A stretch of DNA of 64,000 nt, taken from the NCBI RefSeq assembly GCF_900188035.1, contig NZ_FZNN01000001.1, forward strand, positions 434,001-498,000. The letters run 5' to 3'. This DNA is from Puniceibacterium sediminis. GTDB lineage: Bacteria > Pseudomonadota > Alphaproteobacteria > Rhodobacterales > Rhodobacteraceae. Numbering within the stretch: the stretch's first letter is position 1; each line of letters opens with the position of its first letter. The notes under the pieces were generated by a model that was not told the DNA's origin, did no database searches, and worked only from the letters and a program-made list of their open reading frames with translations. The translations under genes and the position numbers were made by a program. This document shows positions 10,381 to 19,121 of this stretch, one piece after another.

Positions 10381-10438
10381 CCCGCGCCGACAGCAGGCGC
10401 GGGACATCCCCCGCCCACAGTGCCCGCGATAACGGGCA
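10381..10438 (+). other. Two intercistronic hairpins between aglE and aglF
   Basis: CCCGCGCC (10381-10388) pairs with GGCGCGGG (10396-10403). TGCCCG (10421-10426) pairs with CGGGCA (10433-10438). Neither is followed by a T run, so they are more likely mRNA stabilising or attenuating structures than full terminators. Confidence 0.6.
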
Positions 10439-10505
10439 GGGCAGGGCAGTGGTGCGCGTACCCGAATGGGGCGCCATGTCGTTCCGAAATTGGGAGGGAT
10501 CCGTC

Positions 10506-11483
10506 ATGTCACCGGTTTTACAGGGTTTTATCACGATCATTGTAGGGGTCGGCGGCTGCGTCGCCTATTTTTACGCCTCCAATCTGATCCTGGACAAAGT
10601 GATCTTTCCGGCGCGCCACGACGATCACGGGCGCAACATCAACCGCGCCACGATGGTGCGGCCCTGGCTGTTCCTGTTCCCTGCGGTCTTCGCGCTGGGG
10701 CTGTATCTGGTCTATCCGGTGGTCGGATCCTTTGTCCGCTCGCTCTACAATCGGGCGGGGGACGAATTCATCGGCTTTGGCAACTACTCCCAGATGTTCA
10801 GCGAAGAAGGGTTCCGCACCGCACTGCTGAACAACATCCTCTGGGCGCTGGTCGTGCCTGCGGGGGCGACGTTCCTGGGACTGTTGGTGGCGCAGCTGAC
10901 GGACAAGCTGCGCTGGGGTAATTTCGCCAAATCCCTGATTTTCATGCCGATGGCGATTTCGTTTGTTGGTGCATCGCTGATCTGGAAATTCGTTTATGCC
11001 AATGATCCCGACATCGGCATCATCAACGCGCTGCGGGACACGATGGGCATGGGGCCGGTGGATCCGATGCAGATCCCGTTCTGGAACAATTTCTTCCTGA
11101 TGGTCATCCTGATCTGGATCCAGACCGGATTTGCCATGGTGATCCTGTCGGCGGCCCTGCGTGGCATCCCCGAGGAAACCATCGAGGCGGCGATCATCGA
11201 CGGCGCGAACCCGTTTCAGATTTTCTTCAAGATCAAGGTGCCGCAGATCATGGGCACCATCGTGGTGGTCTGGACGACGATCACCATCCTCGTGCTCAAG
11301 GTCTTTGACATTGTCTATGCCATGACCGGCGGCAATTTCGATACTGAGATCCTGCCAAGCTACATGATGGATTACATGTTCCGCGACGACGGACGTGCCA
11401 CGGCGGTGGCCTTTGTCATCATGATTATCGTGCTGCCGGTGATGGTCTGGAACATCCGCCAGGCCCGCAAAGAAATGCGCTGA
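10506..11483 (+). CDS. aglF: Alpha-glucoside ABC transporter permease, MalF-like
   Basis: Inner-membrane permease of the MalF type, 325 residues from the ATG at 10506, which follows GGGAGG. The reading frame is open further upstream to 10320, but that part overlaps aglE and lacks a ribosome site. The permease EAA loop is seen as EETIEAAIIDGANPFQIFFK near residue 235. A helix at the N-terminus (residues ~7-30) and one at 58-78 precede the transport core. Works with AglG, AglK and AglE. Confidence 0.9.
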   Translation: MSPVLQGFITIIVGVGGCVAYFYASNLILDKVIFPARHDDHGRNINRATMVRPWLFLFPAVFALGLYLVYPVVGSFVRSLYNRAGDEFIGFGNYSQMFSEEGFRTALLNNILWALVVPAGATFLGLLVAQLTDKLRWGNFAKSLIFMPMAISFVGASLIWKFVYANDPDIGIINALRDTMGMGPVDPMQIPFWNNFFLMVILIWIQTGFAMVILSAALRGIPEETIEAAIIDGANPFQIFFKIKVPQIMGTIVVVWTTITILVLKVFDIVYAMTGGNFDTEILPSYMMDYMFRDDGRATAVAFVIMIIVLPVMVWNIRQARKEMR

Positions 11484-11498
11484 GAAAGGACGAAGATC

Positions 11499-12755
11499 AT
11501 GGACAATATGGCCGGACAGAAGACTTCGCTTTCCATCGTCACCAACATCAGCGTGATCGTGCTGGTGGTGCTTTGGCTGATCCCCACGGTGGGCCTGCTG
11601 GTGTCGAGTTTTCGCACCAACGACCAGATTTCGGCCAGCGGCTGGTGGGCCTCGATGTTCTCGGTCGAAGAAGCGATCCGCATCAGCCCCGAGCCTGCGG
11701 GGGCAAGCCGCAACGGCGATTATCATGTCCTGAGCGGCAACCTGTTTGAGGGCGGCAGCGGGTCGGTATCGGGCTTTGGCATTGCCGCGACCGCGCCGGG
11801 CGTGGCCGAGCCGGGGCAGGTCTATGCCCGCTACACCGTTGATGTGACCGAACCGGATGGCAAGGTTGACGACACCCGCATCGAGGTTGCCTATGACGCG
11901 GGCACCGAGGCGGTGATCCCCACGCAGGACGACGACGGCAACGCGGTGGTGCCGGGGACGGCAGTGCTGGAACGGTCGCTGGAGGTTACTGAGAATGGCG
12001 ATTTCACCTATGTCTCGGACAAAGAGATCAAGCGCGCGCCGTCTGTCTATATCACCACGATGCAGCCCCCGAGCTTCAGCCTGAAGAATTACCAGACGAT
12101 CATGGCGTCGGACAACATGGACCGGGCGTTCATCAACACGCTGACGGTGACGATCCCCGCTACGATCATCCCGATCCTGATCGCGGCCTTTGCGGCCTAT
12201 GCACTGGCCTGGATGGATTTCGCCGGGCGCGGGTTCCTGATTGCCATGGTGGTGGGCCTGCTGGTCGTGCCGCTGCAACTGGCGCTGGTGCCGCTGCTGC
12301 AGCTTCACAACAAGATTGGCATCGGGCAGTCGTTTCTGGGCATCTGGCTGGCGCATACCGGCTTTGGCCTGCCTCTGGCGATCTATCTGCTGCGCAACTA
12401 CATGGTTGGCCTTCCACGCGACATCATCGAAAGCGCAAAGGTCGACGGTGCCACCGATTTTCAGGTGTTCACCAAGATCGTGCTGCCGCTGTCCTTTCCG
12501 GCGCTGGCGTCCTTTGCCATCTTCCAGTTCCTGTGGACTTGGAACGATCTTCTGATCGCCAAGGTCTTTCTGCCGTCAAATTCCGAAAGCTGGGTGATGA
12601 CGGTCAAGATCGCCGACGACCTGCTGGGGTCGCGCGGGGGGGACTGGGGTATCCTTGCGGCCGCGGCCTTCATATCGATCGCGGTGCCGCTGTTTGTGTT
12701 CTTTGCGATGCAGAAATATCTGGTGCGCGGGCTGCTGGCCGGCTCCGTCAAGTAA
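11499..12755 (+). CDS. aglG: Alpha-glucoside ABC transporter permease, MalG-like with large periplasmic insertion
   Basis: 418 residues, long for a MalG-type permease (usually about 280). The extra length is a polar, beta-rich insertion of roughly 140 residues between the first helix (~15-35) and the second (~220), presumably periplasmic. Known AglG proteins have this feature. The EAA loop RDIIESAKVDGATDFQVFTK lies near residue 307. ATG 15 bases after aglF, with AGAAAGGA as ribosome site. Confidence 0.9.
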   Translation: MDNMAGQKTSLSIVTNISVIVLVVLWLIPTVGLLVSSFRTNDQISASGWWASMFSVEEAIRISPEPAGASRNGDYHVLSGNLFEGGSGSVSGFGIAATAPGVAEPGQVYARYTVDVTEPDGKVDDTRIEVAYDAGTEAVIPTQDDDGNAVVPGTAVLERSLEVTENGDFTYVSDKEIKRAPSVYITTMQPPSFSLKNYQTIMASDNMDRAFINTLTVTIPATIIPILIAAFAAYALAWMDFAGRGFLIAMVVGLLVVPLQLALVPLLQLHNKIGIGQSFLGIWLAHTGFGLPLAIYLLRNYMVGLPRDIIESAKVDGATDFQVFTKIVLPLSFPALASFAIFQFLWTWNDLLIAKVFLPSNSESWVMTVKIADDLLGSRGGDWGILAAAAFISIAVPLFVFFAMQKYLVRGLLAGSVK

Positions 12756-12777
12756 ACGATAACGAAAGACTCCTCAT

Positions 12778-14433
12778 ATGACCAATCCGGCAGACCTTTC
12801 CATGCCATCCGCAACGCAGGACACCGACTGGTGGCGCGGCGCGGTGATCTATCAGATCTACCCGCGCAGCTTTCAGGACAGCAATGGCGACGGTATCGGC
12901 GACCTTCTGGGCATCGCGCAGCGTCTTCCCCATGTCGCCTCGCTGGGTGTCGATGCTGTCTGGATTTCGCCCTTCTTCAAATCGCCGATGCGGGATTTCG
13001 GCTATGATGTCTCTGACTATTGCGACGTCGATCCTATGTTCGGAAGCCTTGCCGATTTCGACATCCTGATCCAGACCGCACACCGGCTGGGGCTCAAGGT
13101 GCTGATCGACCTCGTGCTGTCGCACTCCTCGCAGGATCACCACTGGTTCAAGGAAAGCCGTCAGAGCAAGGATAACGAGTTCGCCAACTGGTATGTCTGG
13201 GCCGATGCCAAGCCCGATGGCACGCCGCCCAACAACTGGCTGTCGATCTTTGGTGGCAGCGCGTGGGAGTGGGATCCGTCCCGCTGCCAGTACTATCTGC
13301 ACAACTTTCTGACTGAACAACCCGACCTCAACTTTCACGAACCGAAGGTACAGGAGGCGCTGCTGAACACTGCGCGCTTCTGGCTGGACAGGGGCGTGGA
13401 CGGCTTTCGTCTGGATACGATCAACTTTTACGTTCACGACGCGCAGCTGCGTGACAACCCGCCCCTGCCACCTGAGGAACGCAACCCGATCACCGCACCG
13501 GCAGTGAACCCCTATACCTGGCAGAACCACCTCTATGACAAGACGCAGCCTGAAAACATCGAGTTTCTGCGCAAGTTCCGCGCGGTTCTGAATGAATACA
13601 ATGCCGCCGCCGTGGGCGAGGTGGGGGATGATCAGCGCGGCCTCGAAATTCTGGGTCAATACACCGCCGGTGATGACCTCATGCACATGAGCTATGCTTT
13701 CGAGCTGCTCTCGGATCATGTTCCGACCCCCGACTATATCACGGATGTGATGAACAAGATCGCCGAGGTCGCATCGGACGGCTGGGTCTGCTGGGCGTTT
13801 TCCAATCACGACGTGCCACGCCACATCACACGCTGGAAATTGTCGGATGCCGGTGCGCGCTGTTTCACCACGCTGATGATGTGCCTGCGCGGGTCGGTCT
13901 GCCTGTATCAGGGCGAAGAGCTGGCGCTGCCCGAGGCCGATGTCGCGTTCGAGGATCTGCAAGACCCCTATGGCAAACGCTTCTGGCCGGCCTTCAAGGG
14001 GCGCGACGGATGCCGCACGCCAATGGTCTGGGAACCGAACAATCAGAACGGCGGCTTCACGCAGGGAAATCCATGGCTGCCGGTCAGCCATGAACACCTG
14101 AACCGGGCCGTATCCACGCAGGAACAGGACCCGGCCGCGATCCTGCACCATTACCGCCGCGCGGTCGCGTTCAGGCGCAGCCATCCGGCGCTGGCCAAGG
14201 GCGAAATCCATGATCTTGGCACCTCGGGCAGCATCCTGCATTTCATCCGGACCGAGGGCGATGTCTGTATCTTCTGCGCCTTCAACCTGAATTTTGAGCC
14301 TGCAACCATAGCCATGCCCGAGGGCAATTGGCGCCAGATCGGTGCCGAACTGGGCAGCGCGGGCGCGGCACCGGACGGCAAACTGCATCTTGGCCCCTGG
14401 CAGCCCGCGCTGCTGATCCGTGCCAAGGCGTAA
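12778..14433 (+). CDS. aglA: Alpha-glucosidase (GH13)
   Basis: Cytoplasmic oligosaccharide hydrolase that splits imported alpha-glucosides to glucose. 551 residues. GH13 motifs: start WWRGAVIYQIYPRSFQDSNG, DLVLSHSS near 111, GVDGFRLDTI near 206 (nucleophile Asp), VGEVGDD near 279 (acid/base Glu) and FSNHDVPR near 340. No signal peptide. Between the permease and ATPase genes, as in the agl operon. Substrate choice (maltose, sucrose, trehalose) cannot be set from sequence alone. Confidence 0.93.
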   Translation: MTNPADLSMPSATQDTDWWRGAVIYQIYPRSFQDSNGDGIGDLLGIAQRLPHVASLGVDAVWISPFFKSPMRDFGYDVSDYCDVDPMFGSLADFDILIQTAHRLGLKVLIDLVLSHSSQDHHWFKESRQSKDNEFANWYVWADAKPDGTPPNNWLSIFGGSAWEWDPSRCQYYLHNFLTEQPDLNFHEPKVQEALLNTARFWLDRGVDGFRLDTINFYVHDAQLRDNPPLPPEERNPITAPAVNPYTWQNHLYDKTQPENIEFLRKFRAVLNEYNAAAVGEVGDDQRGLEILGQYTAGDDLMHMSYAFELLSDHVPTPDYITDVMNKIAEVASDGWVCWAFSNHDVPRHITRWKLSDAGARCFTTLMMCLRGSVCLYQGEELALPEADVAFEDLQDPYGKRFWPAFKGRDGCRTPMVWEPNNQNGGFTQGNPWLPVSHEHLNRAVSTQEQDPAAILHHYRRAVAFRRSHPALAKGEIHDLGTSGSILHFIRTEGDVCIFCAFNLNFEPATIAMPEGNWRQIGAELGSAGAAPDGKLHLGPWQPALLIRAKA

Positions 14434-14460
14434 ACCATAAGATCCTAGGGAGGGGACCGC

Positions 14461-15558
14461 ATGGCCAACCTGAAACTCAAAGACGTCGCCAAGACCTACG
14501 GCGGCACGATCGATGTTCTCAAGAACATCAACCTCGATATCAAGCAGGGTGAGTTGATCGTCTTTGTCGGCCCGTCCGGCTGCGGTAAATCCACGCTGCT
14601 GCGGATGATTGCGGGCCTCGAAAAGATTACCGGTGGGACGCTGGAAATCGATGGCCAGCTGGTCAACAACGTCCCGCCCGCCCAGCGTGGCATCGCGATG
14701 GTGTTCCAGTCCTACGCGCTTTATCCGCACATGACGGTGCGCGACAACATGAGCTTTGCGCTCAAGATCGCCAAGAAGTCGCCGGAAGAGATCGAAAAGG
14801 CCGTGGCGAAGGCGGCAAAGATCCTGCAGCTGGACGACTACCTTGATCGTCTGCCCAAGGCGCTGTCGGGGGGGCAGCGGCAGCGGGTGGCGATCGGGCG
14901 GTCCATCGTGCGCGACCCCAAGGTGTATCTGTTCGACGAGCCGCTTTCGAACCTTGATGCGGCACTGCGCGTGGCCACCCGGATCGAGATTGCGCAACTG
15001 AAGGAAACCATGCCCGACAGCACGATGATCTATGTCACCCACGATCAGGTCGAGGCGATGACGCTGGCGACGCGGATCGTGGTGCTGGCGAATAAGGGGA
15101 TCGCGCAGGTCGGCACGCCGCTGGAGTTGTACGAGCGGCCCAACGGCGAATTCGTGGCGCAGTTCATCGGCTCTCCCGCGATGAACCTGCTGCCGGGCGA
15201 GGTGATTGCGACGGGTCCGCAGACCACGGTAAAGATGGCAAACGGCGGCGTGGCTGTGTCAGATTACCCGACGCTGGACTCGGACATGGGCCGCAAGGTG
15301 AATGTCGGTGTGCGGCCAGAGGATTTTCTTGAGGTCGCGACGGGCGCGGATTTCATCTTCAACGGCAAGGTGAACATCACCGAGGCCTTGGGTGAGGTCA
15401 CGCTGCTCTATTTCGAAAAGGAACCGGGCGCGTCGGATGCGGTGATCGGCAAACTGCCGGGCATCCATTCGGGCCTGCGCGGCACAGAGGTCAAGCTGGG
15501 CGCTGTACCAGCGAAGGTGCATATATTCGCGGACGGAGAGTCACTGCTGTATCGGTAA
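14461..15558 (+). CDS. aglK: Alpha-glucoside ABC transporter ATP-binding protein
   Basis: MalK-type ATPase, 365 residues. Walker A GPSGCGKST near 36, Q-loop, signature LSGGQRQRVAIGRS near 135, Walker B VYLFDEP near 156, and a C-terminal TOBE regulatory domain from ~235. The ribosome site is GGGAGGGG. Last gene of the aglEFGAK operon; a stem without a T run follows before the convergent soxT. Confidence 0.94.
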   Translation: MANLKLKDVAKTYGGTIDVLKNINLDIKQGELIVFVGPSGCGKSTLLRMIAGLEKITGGTLEIDGQLVNNVPPAQRGIAMVFQSYALYPHMTVRDNMSFALKIAKKSPEEIEKAVAKAAKILQLDDYLDRLPKALSGGQRQRVAIGRSIVRDPKVYLFDEPLSNLDAALRVATRIEIAQLKETMPDSTMIYVTHDQVEAMTLATRIVVLANKGIAQVGTPLELYERPNGEFVAQFIGSPAMNLLPGEVIATGPQTTVKMANGGVAVSDYPTLDSDMGRKVNVGVRPEDFLEVATGADFIFNGKVNITEALGEVTLLYFEKEPGASDAVIGKLPGIHSGLRGTEVKLGAVPAKVHIFADGESLLYR

Positions 15559-15576
15559 TGGGATGTGACTATGGTG

Positions 15577-15619
15577 CCCTGCGGCCCGGGCGTCCGCTCC
15601 GGACTTGCCCGCCGCAGGG
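15577..15619. terminator. Stem-loop between convergent aglK and soxT
   Basis: CCCTGCGGC (15577-15585) pairs with GCCGCAGGG (15611-15619), with a further small stem TCCG/CGGA in the loop. No T run on either side, so intrinsic termination is uncertain; it may serve both convergent genes. Confidence 0.45.
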
Positions 15620-15632
15620 GCGGTAACTCAGG

Positions 15633-16691
15633 TCACTCTGCCGGCTGAAATCCCATGATCAGCTGACGCAGGCCAAGCGCCGCACCACCAAAAATCGCCG
15701 CGCTTGTGACCGGCGCGCTCCAGGCTAGAAGGGAAAAGGCGCTGAGCCCCTGACCGACGGTGCATCCCATCGCAATCACGGCACCGACTCCCATCAGAAT
15801 GGCGCCAAGTATTTGCCGACGCAATTCGCGCGGATCCTCGCAGGCCTCCCACCGGAACAGCCCTTTGTAGAGCGACCCCAGAAACGCGCCTGTCCAGACC
15901 CCGGCAACCGATCCCACCGCAAAGCTGAGCGGACGGGCACTGCCTGACATGAACCACAGGATCGTTTCGCCCACGGGGGCGGCAAAGCTGTGCGAGGCGA
16001 CGGGCAGTGCCTCAAATCCCGTGGCTGCGATCCAGGCGGTGCCGGCCCAGCCGGAAATCACGGCGATACCCACCATGACGGCCCAGAAGATATGTTCAGG
16101 ATGATTCCAGACCGGGCGCGCAGCCAGCGAGATCACCAGCAGAACCGCGCCACATGCAATGCCGATCCAGCTGACGGGTATCCCTGTAAAGCTGCCGATC
16201 TGATGTGCGATCCCGTCGGGAACAAGGTTGGTTGATGCAACCTGCGGGAACAGCGCGTCGCGCAGCGGGGCGAGGGGGCCACTGAGAACCGTATAAGCCG
16301 TCACGCCAATAACCAGCACGATCACGAAGCTGCGCAAATCCCCGCCGCCAAGCCGCGCCAGCGCGCCATAGCCGCAGCTGCCCGCCAGGGCCATGCCATA
16401 CCCAAATAGCGCCCCGCCGCAAATCGAGGCAAGCGGTTGCCAGCGCGCACCGAGATAGGGTGTATGAGAGACGTCGAGCCAACCCGCCGCAATCAGGCTG
16501 AAACTGCCCATCACGGCAATGCCGATGGCGACGCCCCAGTGACGGATGCGAACCGATGAGCCGCCGTAAAGCAGGTCCTCGATCGCGCCGAGGCTGCAGA
16601 ACCGGCCCAGCCGTGCGGCAAGGCCAAGCAGTAGACCGCCCAAAAGCCCCACACCGGCGACAGCCAGATGTTCGTAAGTCATGCCGAGCAT
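15633..16691 (-). CDS. soxT: YeeE/YedE family sulfur-compound transporter (SoxT-like)
   Basis: 352-residue integral membrane protein with about nine to ten helices and two repeated Sulf_transp (DUF395) halves. Each half has the conserved cysteine motif: AGSCGYGALARLGGGD and MGCTVGQGLSAFS. This family imports thiosulfate or related sulfur. A TTG start at 16751 would add 20 residues, but the ATG at 16689-16691 follows AAGGAGGAG, so I chose it. The gene order soxS-soxR-soxT matches the soxSRT locus described in Pseudaminobacter. Transport substrate is inferred. Confidence 0.82.
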   Translation of the reverse strand: MLGMTYEHLAVAGVGLLGGLLLGLAARLGRFCSLGAIEDLLYGGSSVRIRHWGVAIGIAVMGSFSLIAAGWLDVSHTPYLGARWQPLASICGGALFGYGMALAGSCGYGALARLGGGDLRSFVIVLVIGVTAYTVLSGPLAPLRDALFPQVASTNLVPDGIAHQIGSFTGIPVSWIGIACGAVLLVISLAARPVWNHPEHIFWAVMVGIAVISGWAGTAWIAATGFEALPVASHSFAAPVGETILWFMSGSARPLSFAVGSVAGVWTGAFLGSLYKGLFRWEACEDPRELRRQILGAILMGVGAVIAMGCTVGQGLSAFSLLAWSAPVTSAAIFGGAALGLRQLIMGFQPAE

Positions 16692-16741
16692 GTCTGGTCT
16701 CTCCTCCTTGACCTGACGCGCAGTAAGGGCAGAGTATGCAG

Positions 16742-16757
16742 ACGCATGCAAAAGCGT
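16742..16757. promoter_or_regulatory. 4-8-4 dyad (ACGC-N8-GCGT) upstream of soxT
   Basis: ACGC (16742-16745) and GCGT (16754-16757) flank 8 bases, the same geometry as the ATTC-N8-GAAT boxes at soxX and soxC but with different arms. It lies 51 bases upstream of the soxT ATG. Weak candidate for SoxR binding. Confidence 0.3.
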
Positions 16758-16766
16758 GCAAGTGTT

Positions 16767-17102
16767 TCAGTCGTCCTTGCAGAAAAGTTCGTAGACGCAT
16801 TCCAGCATCTTGCGCGGGCGATCATCCGCAAGGCGGTAGTAGATCGCCTTGCCGTCGCGCCGCGGCACGACCAGCCCTTCGAGCCGAAGGCGCGACAACT
16901 GCTGCGACACGGCGGCCTGACGGGCGGACAGCAGGTCTTCAAGCTCGGTCACTGATTTTTCGCCGTTGACCAGGTGGCACAGGATCATCAACCGCCCCTC
17001 GTGGCTGATGGCCTTGAGAAAGCCGGCAGCGTGGGCGGCCTTATCGGCGATGCGGTCGAATTCTGCATCGGACATGTCATTGCTGAGGATGGGCAAGGTC
17101 AT
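16767..17102 (-). CDS. soxR: ArsR-family persulfide-sensing repressor (SoxR/BigR/SqrR type)
   Basis: 111-residue winged-helix ArsR protein; the recognition region is SARQAAVSQQLSRLRLEGLV. It has Cys42 (LCHLVNGE), Cys102 and Cys108 (ELFCKDD). Cys42 and Cys108 sit at the positions used by BigR, and match the SqrR pair 41/107, which form a sulfur bridge when sulfide or persulfide is present. It is expected to repress the sox promoters until sulfur compounds arrive. It is not the MerR-type superoxide SoxR of enterobacteria. Confidence 0.88.
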   Translation of the reverse strand: MTLPILSNDMSDAEFDRIADKAAHAAGFLKAISHEGRLMILCHLVNGEKSVTELEDLLSARQAAVSQQLSRLRLEGLVVPRRDGKAIYYRLADDRPRKMLECVYELFCKDD

Positions 17103-17157
17103 GAGGCGGGTTCCTGTTTCGGGTCAGTTATTTGTGTCGCTCTGCCAAAGGTCTGCA

Positions 17158-17538
17158 TCAGGAGGCGGGAAATGTAAATTCAGTGTGCTCCTGCAGGATC
17201 ATGTCAAGCAACCCCCAGAAGAAATCTTCGCCGGGATAGCCTTCGATCCGGGCCTGTTCCTGACCATCCGCGATCAGAATGAAGGTCGGTGTATAGGTAA
17301 CCTTGCGGGCAAAGCTGATGCCTTCGGGTGGTCCGGCACGCAGATCGGCGCGTATCAGCGGGGCAAACTGGCCTTCGGGGGTCTTGGGATAGATCGGGGC
17401 GATCACCTCGTTCCACATGCCGCAGTAAACGCAGCCGGGCTGTTCGACCATGATAAGCCTCGGCTCGGCATCGGCCGCGCCGCTCCAAAGAGCCACACTG
17501 GCCGCAAGGCTGGCGAAAAATCTTGTCAACTTGAGCAT
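17158..17538 (-). CDS. soxS: SoxS, periplasmic thioredoxin-like protein
   Basis: 126 residues from the ATG at 17536-17538, giving a clear signal peptide (MLKLTRFFASLAASVALW...ADA). A GTG at 17568 would only add ten charged residues. The thioredoxin-like motif EQPGCVYCGMW carries the CxxC pair. In Paracoccus, SoxS keeps the SoxY C-terminal cysteine active by reducing it. Divergent from soxV with a shared control region. Unrelated to AraC-type SoxS. Confidence 0.86.
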   Translation of the reverse strand: MLKLTRFFASLAASVALWSGAADAEPRLIMVEQPGCVYCGMWNEVIAPIYPKTPEGQFAPLIRADLRAGPPEGISFARKVTYTPTFILIADGQEQARIEGYPGEDFFWGLLDMILQEHTEFTFPAS

Positions 17539-17565
17539 GTCCCGATTGACGTTAAGCAATCTAAT

Positions 17566-17587
17566 CACATAATCTGAATATGTGAAT
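17566..17587. promoter_or_regulatory. Operator-like dyads in the soxS-soxV divergent region
   Basis: CACATA (17566-17571), seven bases, TATGTG (17579-17584) is a perfect spaced dyad. Overlapping it, ATCT-N8-GAAT (17572-17587) is a partial match to the SqrR/BigR box. It is placed to control both soxSRT and soxVW. The region is A+T rich, as expected for a promoter. Confidence 0.55.
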
Positions 17588-17609
17588 TAATCAAGGGTGG
17601 GTATCTGAA

Positions 17610-18347
17610 ATGCTGGACATGTCATTTGCAGGTGCCGCCTTTGCAGGCATTCTCAGTTTCTTTACCCCCTGTATCCTGCCGATGGTACCCTTTTACCTGT
17701 GTTACATGGCGGGTCTGTCCATGTCGGAACTGCGCAGCGATACCGGTATTGCGCCGGGTGCCCAGCGTCGGTTGCTGCTGTCGTCGGTGTTCTTTGCGCT
17801 GGGGGTGACGACGATCTTTGTGCTGATGGGCATGGGGGCCACGGCGCTGGGGCAGGCCTTTGCCGACTGGCGCCAGCCGCTAAGCTATGTGGCCGCCGCG
17901 ATCCTGGCAGTGTTCGGGCTGCACTTCCTCGGGGTGATCCGGGTGCCGCTGCTGTATCGCGAGGCAAAGATCGAAAGCACGGCCGAACCGACCACGGTGC
18001 TGGGTGCCTATGTCATGGGCTTGGCCTTTGGTTTTGGCTGGACGCCCTGCGTCGGCCCGGCGCTGGCGTCGATCCTGATGATTGCATCCGGCATGGGTGA
18101 CATCTGGCGCGGCGGGCTGCTGTTGATGGTCTACGGCTTGGGCATGACAGCGCCGTTCATCGTGGCGGCGCTGTTTTCCGGCCCGTTCCTGCGATGGAGC
18201 GCGCGGCACCGATCGACCCTGGCCTATGCCGAAAAGGTGATGGGCGTGATGCTGATCGTCTTTGCTATCCTGATCGCGACAGACAGCGTGAACCTGATCT
18301 CGGATGCATTGATTCGGTGGTTTCCGGGGTTCACGTCGCTCGGTTGA
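17610..18347 (+). CDS. soxV: SoxV, CcdA-type thiol-disulfide electron carrier
   Basis: Inner-membrane protein of 245 residues with six predicted helices. The CcdA cysteines are visible: FFTPCILPMVPFYLC near residue 22 and GWTPCVGPALASI near 147. It passes electrons from cytoplasmic thioredoxin to the periplasmic SoxW and SoxS. First gene of the rightward sox operon, followed by soxW. Confidence 0.93.
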   Translation: MLDMSFAGAAFAGILSFFTPCILPMVPFYLCYMAGLSMSELRSDTGIAPGAQRRLLLSSVFFALGVTTIFVLMGMGATALGQAFADWRQPLSYVAAAILAVFGLHFLGVIRVPLLYREAKIESTAEPTTVLGAYVMGLAFGFGWTPCVGPALASILMIASGMGDIWRGGLLLMVYGLGMTAPFIVAALFSGPFLRWSARHRSTLAYAEKVMGVMLIVFAILIATDSVNLISDALIRWFPGFTSLG

Positions 18348-18431
18348 CGGGGTCGTGACGACGTCGTTGGAAGATCAGAGCCGGGAAAAGGGGGGCCGCG
18401 ATGCAAGGCGGCAATGATGAAAGGGAGCATT

Positions 18432-19010
18432 ATGATACGGATGATATTGATGGCGGTGACTGCGATGCTGGCACTGCCGGGCTGGGCGGCTGAACTGGGC
18501 GATGATGGCCTGCACAAGACCGCCTGGATGCGCGACACCTTCAAGGATCTGCGCGAAGATCTGGACGAAGCCAACGCAGAAGGCAAACGGCTGGTGCTGT
18601 TCTTTGAACAGCGCGGCTGCGTCTACTGCACCCAGATGCACGAAGAGGTATTTCCGCGCCCCGAGATCAGCAGCTATATTTCGGACAACTATTTTGTGGT
18701 ACAATTGAACCTGCACGGAGACACTGAGGTCACCGATCTGGACGGAGAAGTGCTGAGTGAAAAGGCGGCGGCGCGCAAGTGGCGCGTGCTGTTCACCCCG
18801 ACGATCCTGTTCCTGCCCGAAGAGGTGCCGACCGCTGAGTCGGCAGCCGATGCGGCGGTGGCAGTGATGCCGGGGGCATTCGGGCCGGGCACCACGCTGG
18901 ATATGTTCACCTGGGTCAACGAAAAACGATACACTCTTGAAACCGATGAGGATTTTCAGCGATACCACGCAAGACGGATCCAGGAACGCAACAACGGATC
19001 GACGGATTGA
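18432..19010 (+). CDS. soxW: SoxW, periplasmic thioredoxin
   Basis: 192 residues. The start ATG at 18432 follows AAAGGGAG and opens a signal peptide ending PGWAAE; an upstream ATG at 18414 is less likely. The CxxC motif EQRGCVYCTQMHEEVF lies near residue 60. It receives electrons from SoxV. In Paracoccus soxVW lies ahead of soxXYZABCD, as here. Confidence 0.9.
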   Translation: MIRMILMAVTAMLALPGWAAELGDDGLHKTAWMRDTFKDLREDLDEANAEGKRLVLFFEQRGCVYCTQMHEEVFPRPEISSYISDNYFVVQLNLHGDTEVTDLDGEVLSEKAAARKWRVLFTPTILFLPEEVPTAESAADAAVAVMPGAFGPGTTLDMFTWVNEKRYTLETDEDFQRYHARRIQERNNGSTD

Positions 19011-19022
19011 ATACACGCAATC

Positions 19023-19038
19023 ATTCATTTTTGTGAAT
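19023..19038. promoter_or_regulatory. SqrR/BigR box upstream of soxX
   Basis: ATTC (19023-19026), 8 bases, GAAT (19035-19038): an exact match to the ATTC-N8-GAAT consensus reported for SqrR of Rhodobacter capsulatus. It lies 83 bases upstream of the soxX ATG in the soxW-soxX gap. Confidence 0.7.
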
Positions 19039-19121
19039 TTGTCTTGCGTCTTGGGGTGGTGGTGCCCTAAGTTAAGTTTCAGGCCGACGCGACTTGAGAT
19101 CGGACAGCCTAGGGAGGAACC

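Noticed and set aside
10518-15042. Long minus-strand frames over aglFG and aglA/aglK (612 and 764 codons)
   Set aside because: Antisense shadows of conserved transporter and glucosidase genes; low-complexity His/Arg/Asp-rich translations.
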